From assembly GCA_013289695.1 (NCBI GenBank), contig JABCZK010000036.1:1-48923 (forward strand): 48,923 nt of DNA, given 5' to 3'. The stretch comes from Acidobacteriota bacterium (GTDB lineage: Bacteria; Acidobacteriota; Terriglobia; Acidiferrales; UBA7541). Made by a program: the position numbers and the translations under genes. This document shows, in pieces, positions 25,256 to 37,130 of this stretch (positions within the stretch are counted from its first letter, which is position 1; each line of letters starts with the position of its first letter). The notes under the pieces are model-generated. The model made no database searches. It had not been told where the DNA came from and saw nothing but the letters and a program-made list of their open reading frames with translations.

Positions 25256-28200
25256 ATGAGCTCTGACCTCAATTCGAAAGTTCCGCAGGCGATGGACCTG
25301 GCAGCGCTGCGCGCGAAACTCGCTCAGGAAAACGGCAAACGCTTCTGGCAGAGCCTGGAAGAATTGTCGGAAACCAAGGAATACCGCGAATTTCTGGAGA
25401 ATGAATTTCCGCACGATCCCGAAAAAGATCCGCAGGGCCTGAATCGCCGCGACGTGCTGAAGCTGGCCGCCGCTTCCGCTGCTCTGGCCGGGCTGAGCGC
25501 CTGCACGAAACTACCGACGCAGAAAATTGTTCCGTACGTGAAAGCGCCCGAAGAGATTGTTGCGGGCAAGCCGCTCTTTTATGCCACTTCCATGCCGCTC
25601 GCGGGAGTAGCCAGCGGCCTGCTTGTCGAAAGCCACATGGGCCGACCCACCAAAATCGAAGGCAATCCTGAACATCCCGGCAGCCTGGGCGGCACGGACG
25701 TGTTCGCGCAAGCCGCGACACTGGGCTTGTACGATCCGGACCGCTCGCAAACAGTAGTGCTCGAAGGCCGCATCAGCAGCTGGGCAGCGTTCCTCACGGC
25801 GATGGGGAACCAGAAAGCGGCCATGTCCGCCGACGGCAACGGCCTGCGGATTCTCACCGACACGGTGACGTCGCCAACTTTGGCGGCGCAAATCAACGCA
25901 ATTCTGAAAAAATTGCCCGCCGCGAAATGGCATCAGTACGAACCCTGCGGCGGCGACAATTCGCGCGAAGGCGCGCGCCTGGCGTTCGGCAAGCCCGTAA
26001 ACACGGTCTATCGCATGGATCAGGCCGACGTGATCGTCTCGCTCGACGCCGATTTCGTTTCCTCCGGCCCCGGCCACGTGCGCTACGCGCGAGATTTTTC
26101 TTCGCGTCGCGTGATCGAAGGCACCAATGCCAAGCTGAACCGCCTGTACGTGGTCGAGAGCATGCCCAGCAGCACCGGAGCAGTAGCCGATCATCGCAAA
26201 CCGTTGCGCGCAGGCGATATCGAAGCGTTCGCACGTGAACTCGCCGCCGCAACTGGAGTTGCCGGAGCGAACGGCGGCACGGCGAGCAGCAAAGTTCCCG
26301 CGGAGTGGACGCGCGCCGTAGCGAAAGATCTGGCTGCGCATCGCGGCAGCTCACTGGTGATTGCCGGCGAGGAACAGCCACCTGCCGTGCACGCGCTCGC
26401 GCACGCCATGAACGCCGCGCTCGGCAACGTCGGCAAGACCGTGTATTACACCGACCCGCTCGAAGCGAATCCGGTAAACGAAATGGAATCGCTGCGCGAG
26501 CTGGTGAACGACATCAACGCCAACAAAGTGGATCTGCTCTTCATGCTCGGCGGAAATAATCCGGTGTACGACGCGCCAGTGGATTTCGACTTCGGCCCCG
26601 CGCTGCTGAAAGTAAAAACGCGCGTGCATTCCGGCTTGTATTACGACGAAACCGCCGAACTGTGCCACTGGCACGTCCCCGCCGCGCATTTCCTGGAGGC
26701 CTGGGGCGACGCGAGAGCGTTCGATGGAACCGTGGGTGTGATTCAACCGCTGATCCAACCGCTCTACGACGGCCATTCCGCAAATGAGATCATCGAAGTG
26801 CTGGCAGGAGACGCAGGCAAATCCGGGCACGACATCGTGCGCGATTATTGGAAGAGCGTACGTCCGGAAAACGACAAGGCGTTCGACGCGTACTGGGAAC
26901 GCTCGCTGCACGATGGCGTGATGGCCGGAACCGCTCTGCCTGCGATTTCCGTCACGGGGCACGGCGATATTTCCAAGCAGATTCAGAACACGCCCAGCGA
27001 CCAACTGCAAATCGCCTTCCGTCCGGACCCCACAATTTTCGATGGCCGCTTCGCAAACAACGGCTGGCTGCAGGAATTGCCGAAGCCCAACACGAAATTG
27101 ACGTGGGACAACGCCGCGATGCTCAGTCCCTCTACAGCTCAGCACCTTGCGCTCGCGGACGGCGATTATGTGAAGCTGCAGCTTGACGGACACGAAACGA
27201 AAGCAGGGGTCGTGATCGTTCCCGGCCACGCGGACAACGTCGTTACGCTGCACCTCGGCTACGGACGCCGCCGCGCCGGCAGCGTCGGCACCGGCCCCGG
27301 CTTCAACGCCAATTTCATTCGCACCTCCAACGCGCCGTGGATTGCTAACGCACTGAAAATCGAAAAAACCGGCGACAAGTATTATTTCGCGGTCACCCAG
27401 CACCAATACGTGATTGACCAGGACGGCCATCCGGTGAACCAAGAAGGCGTGGAAGCCGCGCGCCGCGACCTGATTCGCATCGCCACGCTGGAAGAATTCC
27501 GGAAGGACCCGAACTTCGCGAAAGACCCGCACGAAGAATCCACCAAAGGTCTCACGCTCTACCCAGGCTTCAAATCCGAAGGCTACGCCTGGGGCCTGGC
27601 GATTGACCTGAACAAGTGCGTGGGTTGCAACGCCTGCGTCGTGGCTTGTCAGGCAGAAAATAATATTCCGGTGGTCGGCAAGGAACAGGTGATGAAGGGC
27701 CGCGCGATGCACTGGATCCGCGTGGACACCTACTTCCGCGGCGGAATTGACAATCCCGAAACGTATTACGAGCCGGTGCTCTGCATGCACTGCGAAAACG
27801 CGCCGTGCGAAGTTGTCTGCCCCGTCGGCGCCACCGTGCACAGTCCCGAAGGCCTGAACGAAATGGTTTACAACCGCTGCGTGGGCACGCGCTATTGCTC
27901 GAACAACTGCCCCTACAAAGTGCGGCGCTTCAATTTCCTGCTGTTTTCGGATTACACCACGCCGAGCCTTTTCGGAATGCGCAATCCGAACGTGACGGTG
28001 CGCAGCCGCGGCGTGATGGAAAAATGCACTTACTGCGTGCAACGCATCAACGCGGCGAAAATCACGTCCGAGGAACAAAACCGCGAAGTGCGCGACGGCG
28101 AAATCGTCACCGCCTGCCAGGGTGCATGCCCCGCGGAGGCGATCATCTTTGGCAACATCAACGATCCCAACAGCCGCGTCGCGAAATGGAAAGCCCAATC

Positions 28201-28294
28201 GCGCAATTACGGCTTGCTGGACGATTTGAATACGCGCCCGCGCACGACGTACCTGGCGCGCGTGCTGAATCCCAATCCGGAGATTCACGGATAG
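25256..28294 (+). CDS. actB: Alternative complex III iron-sulfur subunit ActB (TAT-variant molybdopterin-like fusion)
   Basis: A 1012-residue fusion. A 60-residue cytoplasmic-type extension with WQSLEEL precedes a TAT-like signal (RR at 64-65, NRRDVLKL) ending in a lipobox-like LSAC (C83), the hallmark of the TAT-variant group. Residues about 90-760 are a molybdopterin-oxidoreductase fold that in ACIII carries no molybdenum. The C-terminal ferredoxin-like part has four cysteine groups starting at C788 ([11 protein letters not shown]), C843 ([13 protein letters not shown]), C875 and C924 (CTYC...CQGAC), for up to four iron-sulfur clusters. It relays electrons near ActC. Confidence 0.95.
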   Translation: MSSDLNSKVPQAMDLAALRAKLAQENGKRFWQSLEELSETKEYREFLENEFPHDPEKDPQGLNRRDVLKLAAASAALAGLSACTKLPTQKIVPYVKAPEEIVAGKPLFYATSMPLAGVASGLLVESHMGRPTKIEGNPEHPGSLGGTDVFAQAATLGLYDPDRSQTVVLEGRISSWAAFLTAMGNQKAAMSADGNGLRILTDTVTSPTLAAQINAILKKLPAAKWHQYEPCGGDNSREGARLAFGKPVNTVYRMDQADVIVSLDADFVSSGPGHVRYARDFSSRRVIEGTNAKLNRLYVVESMPSSTGAVADHRKPLRAGDIEAFARELAAATGVAGANGGTASSKVPAEWTRAVAKDLAAHRGSSLVIAGEEQPPAVHALAHAMNAALGNVGKTVYYTDPLEANPVNEMESLRELVNDINANKVDLLFMLGGNNPVYDAPVDFDFGPALLKVKTRVHSGLYYDETAELCHWHVPAAHFLEAWGDARAFDGTVGVIQPLIQPLYDGHSANEIIEVLAGDAGKSGHDIVRDYWKSVRPENDKAFDAYWERSLHDGVMAGTALPAISVTGHGDISKQIQNTPSDQLQIAFRPDPTIFDGRFANNGWLQELPKPNTKLTWDNAAMLSPSTAQHLALADGDYVKLQLDGHETKAGVVIVPGHADNVVTLHLGYGRRRAGSVGTGPGFNANFIRTSNAPWIANALKIEKTGDKYYFAVTQHQYVIDQDGHPVNQEGVEAARRDLIRIATLEEFRKDPNFAKDPHEESTKGLTLYPGFKSEGYAWGLAIDLNKCVGCNACVVACQAENNIPVVGKEQVMKGRAMHWIRVDTYFRGGIDNPETYYEPVLCMHCENAPCEVVCPVGATVHSPEGLNEMVYNRCVGTRYCSNNCPYKVRRFNFLLFSDYTTPSLFGMRNPNVTVRSRGVMEKCTYCVQRINAAKITSEEQNREVRDGEIVTACQGACPAEAIIFGNINDPNSRVAKWKAQSRNYGLLDDLNTRPRTTYLARVLNPNPEIHG

Positions 28295-28298
28295 CTTT

Positions 28299-28835
28299 AT
28301 GAAGCGCAAACCACTTTACGGATTGCTGGCGGAGTTCGAGACGCCCGATGAGCTGCTGAAAGCCGCGCAACGGACTCACGACGCGGGCTACAAGAAGATT
28401 GACGCGTTCTCGCCGCTTCCGATCGAAGGCCTCGCCGAAGCGGTCGGCTTTCACGGCACGATTCTGCCGGTGATTGTGTTCATCGGCGGATTGCTTGGCG
28501 GCCTCACGGGCTTTTTCATGCAGTATTACGCGAACGTGATTAGTTATCCACTGAACGTGGGCGGCAAACCGTATAACAGCTGGCCCTCGTTCATTCCGAT
28601 TACCTTTGAGCTGACGGTGCTGGGCGCTGCGTTATGCGCCGTCTTTGGAATGCTGGCGATGAACGGGCTGCCGACGCCGTACCACCCGGTCTTCAATGTC
28701 GCGCGGTTTGCGCTGGCTTCGAACGACCGATTTTTTCTGGTGGTAAAAGTGCGCGACAAAAGTTTCGAGCTGTCAAAGACGAAGAAATTCCTGGAAGGGT
28801 TGAATCCACACGGAGTTTTTGAGATTGAAGTCTAG
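28299..28835 (+). CDS. actD: Alternative complex III subunit ActD (DUF3341)
   Basis: A 178-residue protein starting 4 bases after actB. It matches DUF3341: [17 protein letters not shown] and the [16 protein letters not shown] motif in the N-terminal soluble part, then two membrane helices (about 58-80 and 105-130), and NDRFFLVV near the end. ActD is a structural membrane subunit of ACIII. Confidence 0.94.
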   Translation: MKRKPLYGLLAEFETPDELLKAAQRTHDAGYKKIDAFSPLPIEGLAEAVGFHGTILPVIVFIGGLLGGLTGFFMQYYANVISYPLNVGGKPYNSWPSFIPITFELTVLGAALCAVFGMLAMNGLPTPYHPVFNVARFALASNDRFFLVVKVRDKSFELSKTKKFLEGLNPHGVFEIEV

Positions 28836-28980
28836 AGGTCAATTCGATATCCGAGCGCAACGCGAAGGCGGGGCGCCCGCCCCTGTGCCGCACCTACGGC
28901 GCTGCGGATTGTCGTGGCCACGATACGCAGCCCTTCCGGGCTGGGCTAAGTTGTGCCGCGCCTACGGCGCTGGTGTAGCG
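28836..28980. repeat. Palindrome and repeat cluster between actD and actE
   Basis: Within 145 bases: a GGCGGG/CCCGCC hairpin (28867-28881); TGCCGCACCTACGGCGCTG at 28886 repeated with one change at 28954; and a CAGCCC-TTCC-GGGCTG hairpin (28928-28943). The actE frame is open through it, but the translated sequence looks like repeat DNA rather than protein. It breaks the otherwise tight spacing of the operon. Confidence 0.65.
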
Positions 28981-29625
28981 GTGGATAGCGAAGTTGCCAG
29001 CAAGAAAAAAGCCGGCGGGACGCCGGCGCTGCAAATCGCGCGCGCGGCAAACGTGATTTGCCTGGCCGCGCTCGCTCTGCTGTTCGCAGGCTGCCGCATG
29101 GACATGCACCAGCAGCCCAAGTATTTGCCGTACGAGCCCACTACTTTCTTCGACGACGGCCGCAGCGAGCGTCCTGTCGTCCCTGGCACGGTAGCCCGCG
29201 GACAATTGCGCCTGGACGAATTGCTCTACACCGGAAAGGAAAATGGCGTGCTGTCGAATAAATTCCCGTTCCCCATCACGCGCGACGATCTCGAGCGTGG
29301 CCGCCAGCGTTACAACATCTATTGCACACCCTGCCACGACTACACGGGCAGCGGCCAGGGCATCGTCGTGCAGCGCGGTTTTCCGCCGCCGCCGTCGTAT
29401 CACATTGACCGTCTGCGCCAGGCTCCCGTCGGACATTTCTTCGACGTGATGTCCAACGGCTACGGTTCCATGTACAGCTACGCTTCGCGCATCGAGCCGG
29501 AAGACCGCTGGCGCATCGCCGCTTACATTCGCGTGCTGCAACTCAGCCAACACGCCACCGAACAAGATGTGCCGCCATCGGAGCGTCCACAATTAAATCA
29601 GTTGAATGCGGGGCAACCGCAATGA
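28981..29625 (+). CDS. actE: Alternative complex III monoheme cytochrome c lipoprotein ActE
   Basis: About 214 residues from GTG 28981. The start is uncertain: the frame is open back to 28819, and GTG 29053 would give a shorter signal. A hydrophobic segment ending in the lipobox LFAGC (C38 in this numbering) indicates a lipoprotein. One heme site, C115-x-x-C-H119 (CTPCH), and a distal Met-rich NGYGSMYSY loop follow. This is the ACIII cytochrome c subunit that hands electrons on. A repeat palindrome (29011-29032) lies inside the assigned N-terminal region. Confidence 0.87.
   Translation: MDSEVASKKKAGGTPALQIARAANVICLAALALLFAGCRMDMHQQPKYLPYEPTTFFDDGRSERPVVPGTVARGQLRLDELLYTGKENGVLSNKFPFPITRDDLERGRQRYNIYCTPCHDYTGSGQGIVVQRGFPPPPSYHIDRLRQAPVGHFFDVMSNGYGSMYSYASRIEPEDRWRIAAYIRVLQLSQHATEQDVPPSERPQLNQLNAGQPQ
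29011..29032. repeat. REP-like palindrome (GCCGGCGGGACGCCGGCGCT family), copy 1
   Basis: GCCGGCG and CGCCGGC pair around GGA, with a CGCTGC tail. The same 20 bases occur exactly at 39514-39533. Here it falls in the N-terminal coding or leader part of actE. Confidence 0.7.
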
Positions 29626-30725
29626 GCTTTGGCAGCCAAATCTTGCACGCTTATCTCCTCGCCTACGTTTACTGGCTGATGATTCCGCTCGGCTGCATGG
29701 CCATCTTGATGATGCATCACCTCACCGGCGGCTGGTGGGGCTATCCCATCCGCCGGCTGCTCGAAGCCGGCACGCGCACGTTCGGCGTGATGGCGCTGCT
29801 CTTCATCCCGATTTTGCTCGGCATGAAATCCATCTATTCTGCGTGGGTGAATCCGTCCGAAGAGATGCTCCACGATCCGAATTATCACTTCAAGCTCGCC
29901 TACCTGAGCACGAGCTTTTTCATCGTCCGCGCCGTTATTTATTTCGCGATTCTGATGGGCCTTTCCCATTTTCTGAATAAATGGTCACGCGAACAGGACG
30001 CTACCGGCGATCCGCGCCTCGCAAAATATCTGGAAGGAATTAGCGGCCCCGGGCTGATCCTGTGGGGCATGGCGATATCGTTCGCGATGATTGACTGGGT
30101 GATGTCGCTCGAGCCGCAATGGTTCTCCACCATCTACGGCATGATTTTCATGATCGTGGCCGCGCTCACCGCCATGTCCTTCGTGATTTTCGTCCTGCGC
30201 CGCTTGACGGACGATGAGCGCGGCAAGGACATCAAGGAAAGGGTAACGCCCGGGCAGTTCAACGACCTCGGCAACCTGATGTTGGCGTTCACCATGCTCT
30301 GGGCGTACCTCTCGTTCTCGCAGTTCCTGATTATCTGGGCGGGCAACATCAAGGACGAAATTCCCTGGTACATGACGCGCGCCTTCGGCGGCTGGGGCAA
30401 GCTCGCGGTCGTCCTGATCGTCCTGCATTTCGCGCTGCCTTTCCTGCTGCTGCTGCAACGCAACGTGAAGCGCCGCGTCCATCGTCTTTCTGCCGTCGCG
30501 GCCATGATGATCGTCCTGAGCATGGTGGATGTGTACTGGCTGATGGTCCCGGCATACGAACAAGACGGCCCGCACCTCGGCTCGTTGGTCTTGGACATTT
30601 TTTGGCTGGTGGTAGTCGGCGCGCTGTGGATTGCCACCTATTTCTGGCAGCTCGGCAAAATGCCGCTGCTGCCGCTGCACGACCCACGGTTCGAAGGAGA
30701 GCTCCAGCATGAGCATGGAGACTAA
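29622..30725 (+). CDS. actF: Alternative complex III membrane subunit ActF (NrfD-like)
   Basis: A 367-residue membrane protein with about ten helices, the second NrfD-like subunit. Its ATG overlaps the actE stop (ATGA). MMHHLTGGWWGYPIRRLLEAG, WSREQDATGDP and the FLIIWAGNIKDEIPWY segment fit ActF. The C-terminal tail is histidine-rich. It is the last ACIII structural gene in the operon. Confidence 0.93.
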   Translation: MSFGSQILHAYLLAYVYWLMIPLGCMAILMMHHLTGGWWGYPIRRLLEAGTRTFGVMALLFIPILLGMKSIYSAWVNPSEEMLHDPNYHFKLAYLSTSFFIVRAVIYFAILMGLSHFLNKWSREQDATGDPRLAKYLEGISGPGLILWGMAISFAMIDWVMSLEPQWFSTIYGMIFMIVAALTAMSFVIFVLRRLTDDERGKDIKERVTPGQFNDLGNLMLAFTMLWAYLSFSQFLIIWAGNIKDEIPWYMTRAFGGWGKLAVVLIVLHFALPFLLLLQRNVKRRVHRLSAVAAMMIVLSMVDVYWLMVPAYEQDGPHLGSLVLDIFWLVVVGALWIATYFWQLGKMPLLPLHDPRFEGELQHEHGD

Positions 30726-31248
30726 GCACGGGCCGGGCCAGCCTCCTGCTCCGGGCGGCTCGCACGAAGCCTACGAACGCAGCGACGCCCACGTGGGTGG
30801 ATTGCTGCAGTCGGGCGGGTGGCTCATCGCCGTCCTGGTGGTGGTGTTCGTCTCCATGGCGTGGCTGTTCGGCTTCTACGGCAAGGTGCAAAGCCTCGGC
30901 AAGCCCGCTTCACCTTTTGAAGATGCGCGCGTGCTGCCTCCCGCGCCACGCCTGCAAGTGCAACCGCGCGCCGAGCTGCATGCCTATTGCGAGCAGCAGG
31001 ACAAACTTCTGAATTCCTATGGTTGGGCGGACGAGCATAACGGCGTGGTGCGTATCCCCGTGGATCGCGCCATGGAATTGACGCTGCAACAAGGTCTGCC
31101 TGCGCGCGCCGCAGCAGACATACCCGCCGGGATCAGCAACCCACCGCGCTTTACGCCCGATGTTTCCGAGCAGGACCAGACCGGTCCGTGCGGCTACGTG
31201 CTGGAGCGCGATAAAGATCACGAAATGACCCAAGAGGGGCGGCAATAA
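30709..31248 (+). CDS. Single-span membrane protein of the ACIII operon, unknown function
   Basis: A 179-residue protein overlapping the actF end by 17 bases. One membrane helix (about 35-57) anchors a soluble domain. The domain contains YGWADEHNGVVRIPVDRAMEL, a stretch I recall from small proteins encoded between act genes and SCO in other phyla. There is no CxxCH, so it is not a c-type cytochrome. Position between actF and sco suggests an assembly factor or a linker between ACIII and the caa3 oxidase; this is inference. Confidence 0.8.
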   Translation: MSMETKHGPGQPPAPGGSHEAYERSDAHVGGLLQSGGWLIAVLVVVFVSMAWLFGFYGKVQSLGKPASPFEDARVLPPAPRLQVQPRAELHAYCEQQDKLLNSYGWADEHNGVVRIPVDRAMELTLQQGLPARAAADIPAGISNPPRFTPDVSEQDQTGPCGYVLERDKDHEMTQEGRQ

Positions 31249-31249
31249 C

Positions 31250-32119
31250 GTGTCTGTGACTCGCAAATTCGGCTTGCGTTTTGCGCTGCTGGCGTCGCTC
31301 GCGGCAGCTGCGGCATTTTTGTCGCTCGCTCCCGGCTCCGCCGCGCAACTCGCCTCAGACCCGATGCAGAGCGTCGGCGTGCGCCCGGAACTCCTGAAAC
31401 AAGTGGGCATTGATCAAAAACTGAATCAATCGATTCCGCTGAATTTGGCGTTTCGCGACGAGAACGGCCAAACCGTCCAGCTCGCGCAATTTTTCGGACA
31501 GAAGCCCGTGATTCTTACCTTGGTCTATTACAACTGCCCGATGCTCTGCACACAGGTTCTGAACGGCGTCGAATCCGGCCTGAAGGAATTGCCTAGCGAC
31601 ATCGGCAAACAGTTCGAAGTCGTCACCATCAGCATTGACCCCACGGAGTCGCACGTTCTGGCAAAAGTAAAACAGGAAATGTACGTCGGAATGTACGGCC
31701 GCCCTGGCGCCGCGCAGGGCTGGCATTTCCTCACCGGAGACGAACCGCAAATCAAGCAGCTCGCGGACGCCCTGGGATTTCGTTACGCCTACGATCCCGA
31801 TACCAAGCAGTTCGCGCACGCCAGCGCCATCATGCTGCTTACACCCGAAGGAAAAATTTCGCGCTATTTTTACGGCATTCAGTTCCCTTCGCGTGATTTA
31901 CGCCTGGGACTGGTGGAAGCGTCCGAAGGAAAGATTGGCACGCCCGTGGATCAGGTCCTGCTGTTCTGCTACCACTACGACCCTAAGACGGGAAAGTATG
32001 GGCTTCTGATTTCGCACGTCATCCAGGCTGGCGGAGCGCTCACGGTATTAGTTCTGGGTATCGCGATGTTGATACTGTTCCGCGGCGAGCATTACGCGCT
32101 GCCACAGAGAAAAGCTTGA
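31250..32119 (+). CDS. SCO1/SenC-family copper chaperone
   Basis: A 289-residue exported protein from GTG 31250, with AGAGGGG upstream. After the signal or anchor (10-32) comes a thioredoxin-like domain with the copper motif C96-P-M-L-C100 and the third ligand H190 (FAHASAI). A second membrane helix near the C-terminus (about 257-278) makes it longer than typical SCO proteins. It delivers copper to the CuA site of oxidase subunit II, encoded next. Confidence 0.93.
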   Translation: MSVTRKFGLRFALLASLAAAAAFLSLAPGSAAQLASDPMQSVGVRPELLKQVGIDQKLNQSIPLNLAFRDENGQTVQLAQFFGQKPVILTLVYYNCPMLCTQVLNGVESGLKELPSDIGKQFEVVTISIDPTESHVLAKVKQEMYVGMYGRPGAAQGWHFLTGDEPQIKQLADALGFRYAYDPDTKQFAHASAIMLLTPEGKISRYFYGIQFPSRDLRLGLVEASEGKIGTPVDQVLLFCYHYDPKTGKYGLLISHVIQAGGALTVLVLGIAMLILFRGEHYALPQRKA

Positions 32120-32194
32120 AGAATCGAGCGCAGCGCTGGCGTTCAGTCGTTGGCTGCGCACTCACGGAAACACCAGCGGTTCACTGAGACACCG

Positions 32195-33189
32195 ATGATG
32201 ACGGGTCTGATGCAAACGGGCTTCACCGACTTGGCCGCCGCCGTGGCCACGATTCCCATTCACCCTACCTCCGCTTCCTCCATCGCGGATAGCGTGGACC
32301 ATCTGTACTACTTTCTGACGGCGATCACCCTGTTCTTCACGTTCGCAATCTTCGCCACGATTTTCTTCTTCATGGTGAAATTCCGCCGACGCTCCCCGGA
32401 TGAGCAGCCCGCGGACACCACGACGCATCTGGCGCTGGAACTCACCTGGACGATTGTGCCCACGCTGATCACCGTGGTGATTTTCGTATGGGCTTCCAGT
32501 CTTTATTTCGAAAATTCGCGCCCGCCCGAAGCCGCCACCGAGATTTTCGTCGTCGGTAAGCAATGGATGTGGCACATCCAGCATCCCGAAGGCCCGCGCG
32601 AGATCAACGAATTGCATGTGCCGGTGAACGCGCCCGTCAAGATCACGATGACTTCCGACGACGTCATCCACGATTTCTACATTCCCGCGTTCCGCGTGAA
32701 AAAAGACGCCGTTCCCGGCCGCTACACCTCACTCTGGTTCCAGGCTACCAAAATCGGCACCTACCACATTTTTTGCGCGCAATACTGCGGCGCGGACCAC
32801 GCCGAAATGATCGGTTGGGTGTACGTGATGTCTCCTACCGACTACGCCGCGTGGCTTTCCGGCGGCGCCCGCAACGAAACCATGGCGCAGACCGGCGAAC
32901 GCCTCTTCACGCAACTGGGCTGCGTCACCTGCCATGTGGCGGACAATACCGGCCGCGGCCCCTCGCTCGTGGGCCTCTACGGCAAACAGGAGAAATTGCG
33001 CAACGGCGACACAAAGCTCGTGGATGAAGCGCTGATTCGCCAGGCGATCGTGACCCCCAATTCCATCATCCTGCCCAATTATCCGCCGATCATGCCCACC
33101 TTCCAGGGCCAGATCAACGAGGAGCAGGTGCTGCAACTGATCGCTTACGTCAAGTCGCTCGGGACGGAAGAAAGGAAGACGAACGGGAA

Positions 33190-33193
<4 letters not shown>
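32195..33193 (+). CDS. coxB: Cytochrome c oxidase subunit II with fused cytochrome c (caa3 type)
   Basis: A 332-residue protein; ATG 32195 is preferred to the TTG at 32150. Two membrane helices (about 35-60 and 80-105) precede a cupredoxin domain whose CuA ligands are C194, C198, H202 and M205 ([12 protein letters not shown]) with an upstream DVIHDF histidine. The C-terminal cytochrome c domain has heme site C243-V-T-C-H247 and a Met ligand in PPIMPTF. It accepts electrons directly, probably from ACIII, without a soluble cytochrome. Confidence 0.96.
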
Positions 33194-34828
<1,635 letters not shown>

Positions 34829-34836
<8 letters not shown>

Positions 34837-35527
34837 AATGGCCATGCACGGCGCACATCCGCCCGGATTCAAACATCAATTCGAGGACATGGAGCAGCAG
34901 CGCGAGGCCGGCAGCCTGGGCATGTGGGTTTTCCTAGTCACCGAAATCATGTTCTTCGGCGGCCTTTTCGCGACCTACATTATTTATCGCACGCTTTACT
35001 TGACCGCCTTTGAAGAGGGCAGCCGCCTCCTCAACGTGAAATTCGGCGCCGCCAACACCGCCGTACTCATCGGCAGCAGCTTGACCATGGCCCTGGCGAT
35101 CCATGCGGCGCAGGCCGGCAAGAAAAAATCCGAACAGGTGATGTATCTGGTCCTCACCATGATCCTCGGCGCGCTGTTCCTGTTCTTGAAATTCAACTAC
35201 GAGTGGCGCGCCGATTATCACGAGCATCTGATTCCTGGTTTCGGCTTCATCATCCGGCCGGAATGGGGCGCGGCGGGTACGCACGTCCCGCTGTACTTCT
35301 GCTTCTACTTTTTCATGACCGGCCTCCACGCAATGCACATGATTATCGGTTTCGGCATCCTCGGGACGCTCACCGTGATGGCGCAGCGCAACCGGTTCAA
35401 TTCCGAATATTACGCGCCGCTCGAAGTGAGCGGCCTGTACTGGCACTTCGTGGATATCGTCTGGATTTTCCTGTTTCCGTTGTTGTATCTGATCGGCGGC
35501 AGGTTTGCGTTACCGGGGGTGCACTAA
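34829..35527 (+). CDS. coxC: Cytochrome c oxidase subunit III
   Basis: A 232-residue membrane protein; GTG 34829 is chosen because of the GGAGG just upstream, giving an 8-base overlap with coxA. Five or so helices; [18 protein letters not shown] and the [12 protein letters not shown] segment with [14 protein letters not shown] are standard subunit III signatures. It stabilises the proton-loading pathway of subunit I. Confidence 0.95.
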
Positions 35528-35910
35528 TGTCCGGGCACGTGGTTCCCGTGAAAACTTACCTCGGAATATTTGTCGCGCTGCTGGCTCTCACTGCGCTCAC
35601 CACTGGCGTCGCCTTCGTGGATTTCGGCGAACTGCACACCGGAATTGGCTTGGTAGATGTGATTCCGCTGAACACGGTGGTGGCGTTGACCATCGCTTTG
35701 GTGAAAATGCTGCTGGTAATCTTATTCTTCATGCACGTGAAGTACAGCAGCGGCCTTACGAAGATTGTAGTGATGACGGGATTTCTGTTCCTTGCGATTC
35801 TGGTATCCTTCACGCTCGCCGACGAACTCACTCGTGGCTGGTCGCCCGAAGCCGGCGGCTGGAACACCGCGCTCCCCGCAATTCTTCCCTTAATCCGCGG
35901 CCTCTGCTAA
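35527..35910 (+). CDS. Cytochrome c oxidase subunit IV family protein
   Basis: A 127-residue protein with three membrane helices, starting on the last base of the coxC stop codon. VALTIALVKMLLVILFFMHVKY is the characteristic core of prokaryotic subunit IV (CtaF/CoxD type). It is the last gene of the respiratory operon. Its TAA overlaps the fabF stop codon on the other strand. Confidence 0.92.
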   Translation: MSGHVVPVKTYLGIFVALLALTALTTGVAFVDFGELHTGIGLVDVIPLNTVVALTIALVKMLLVILFFMHVKYSSGLTKIVVMTGFLFLAILVSFTLADELTRGWSPEAGGWNTALPAILPLIRGLC

Positions 35911-37127
35911 CGCGCTGCCGCGCGAAAAGCGACCACGGCGTTCAACCCACCGAACGCAAAAGAATTCGAGAGCGCCGCTTCCACGCGCAGTGCGCGCGGC
36001 TGATTCGGAATGTAATCCAGGTCGCATTCCGGATCGCGCTCGTTGAAATTCGCAGTCGGCGGCAAAATGCCGTGGTACAACGCCAGAATCGTCGCGATCG
36101 CTTCCAACGCACCCGCCGCTCCCAGGGCGTGCCCGTGCATGGATTTTGTCGAGCTCACGCCGATCTTGTCCGCGTGCGCGCCAAAAACTTCACGGATCGC
36201 GCTACTCTCCACCGGATCGTTTCCCGGCGTCCCGGTCCCGTGCGCGTTGATATAGCCGATGGCCTCAGGGGCCAATCCGGCTTCGCGCAAGGCCCCGCGC
36301 ATCGCCCGCGCCGGACCATGCACTGCAGGCTGCGTCAGGTGATGCGCATCAGCTGTCATCCCAAAACCGCAAATCTCCGCGAAAATTTTCGCGCCGCGCG
36401 CGCGCGCCGCGTCCATCGGCTCCAGCAACATCATTGCGCCGCCCTCGCCCAGAATCATGCCGCGGCGGTCCTTGCTGAACGGCCGGCAAGTATCCGGAGC
36501 GATCACGCGCATCGCTTCCCATGCCTTCAACATTCCGATGCTGAACATCGCTTCGCTACCGCCGGTCATCGCGGCATCCGCCTCGCCATCGCGCACCAGG
36601 CGAAACGCCTGGCCGATCGCGTGATTCGCCGAAGAGCATGCCGTGGAAACCGTGTACGTCGGACCGCTCAGCCCCATGTCCATCGCGATGTGGCTCGCGC
36701 CCGCGTTGGACATGGTCTTCGGAATCGTCAGCGGATGAACGCGCCCGCGCCCCTCCACCCAAAGATCTTGGAAACCGGCTTCGATGGCAGCCTGCCCGCC
36801 CACCGCGGAACCGCAAACGATCGCGGAGCGTTCGCGCAATTCCGCAGTCAACTCCAGGCCCGAATTGCGCAGCGCCTCGCGAGCCGCCACCACGGAAAAT
36901 TGCGCGAAGCGGTCAATGTACGCGTCTTTGCCGCCTTCGAAATGCTTCACGGGATCGTAACCGATAACTTCGGCGCCGTTCTTGAATCGCAGCGTGGAGC
37001 AGTCGGCGCCCTTGATCGGACCGATAGCGGGGCGCCCTTCGCTGAGGGATTTCCAGTTTTCCTCGAGGTTCAAACCCAGCGGAGAAATAATTCCCAATCC
37101 TGTAATCGCGACGCGGCGTGGGGCCAT
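35907..37127 (-). CDS. fabF: 3-oxoacyl-ACP synthase II FabF
   Basis: A 406-residue condensing enzyme that elongates acyl chains with malonyl-ACP. The catalytic triad is visible: C164 in STACSSANHA, H296 in NAHGTGTPGND and H333 in SMHGHALGAAG, with K328. Four bases downstream of the acpP gene, as in many bacteria. It converges on the oxidase subunit IV gene with overlapping stop codons and no terminator between them. Confidence 0.94.
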   Translation of the reverse strand: MAPRRVAITGLGIISPLGLNLEENWKSLSEGRPAIGPIKGADCSTLRFKNGAEVIGYDPVKHFEGGKDAYIDRFAQFSVVAAREALRNSGLELTAELRERSAIVCGSAVGGQAAIEAGFQDLWVEGRGRVHPLTIPKTMSNAGASHIAMDMGLSGPTYTVSTACSSANHAIGQAFRLVRDGEADAAMTGGSEAMFSIGMLKAWEAMRVIAPDTCRPFSKDRRGMILGEGGAMMLLEPMDAARARGAKIFAEICGFGMTADAHHLTQPAVHGPARAMRGALREAGLAPEAIGYINAHGTGTPGNDPVESSAIREVFGAHADKIGVSSTKSMHGHALGAAGALEAIATILALYHGILPPTANFNERDPECDLDYIPNQPRALRVEAALSNSFAFGGLNAVVAFRAAAR

Positions 37128-37130
37128 TCG

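Noticed and set aside
26351..28309. 652-codon open frame on the minus strand
   Set aside because: It is antisense to actB, whose iron-sulfur cysteine groups are complete.
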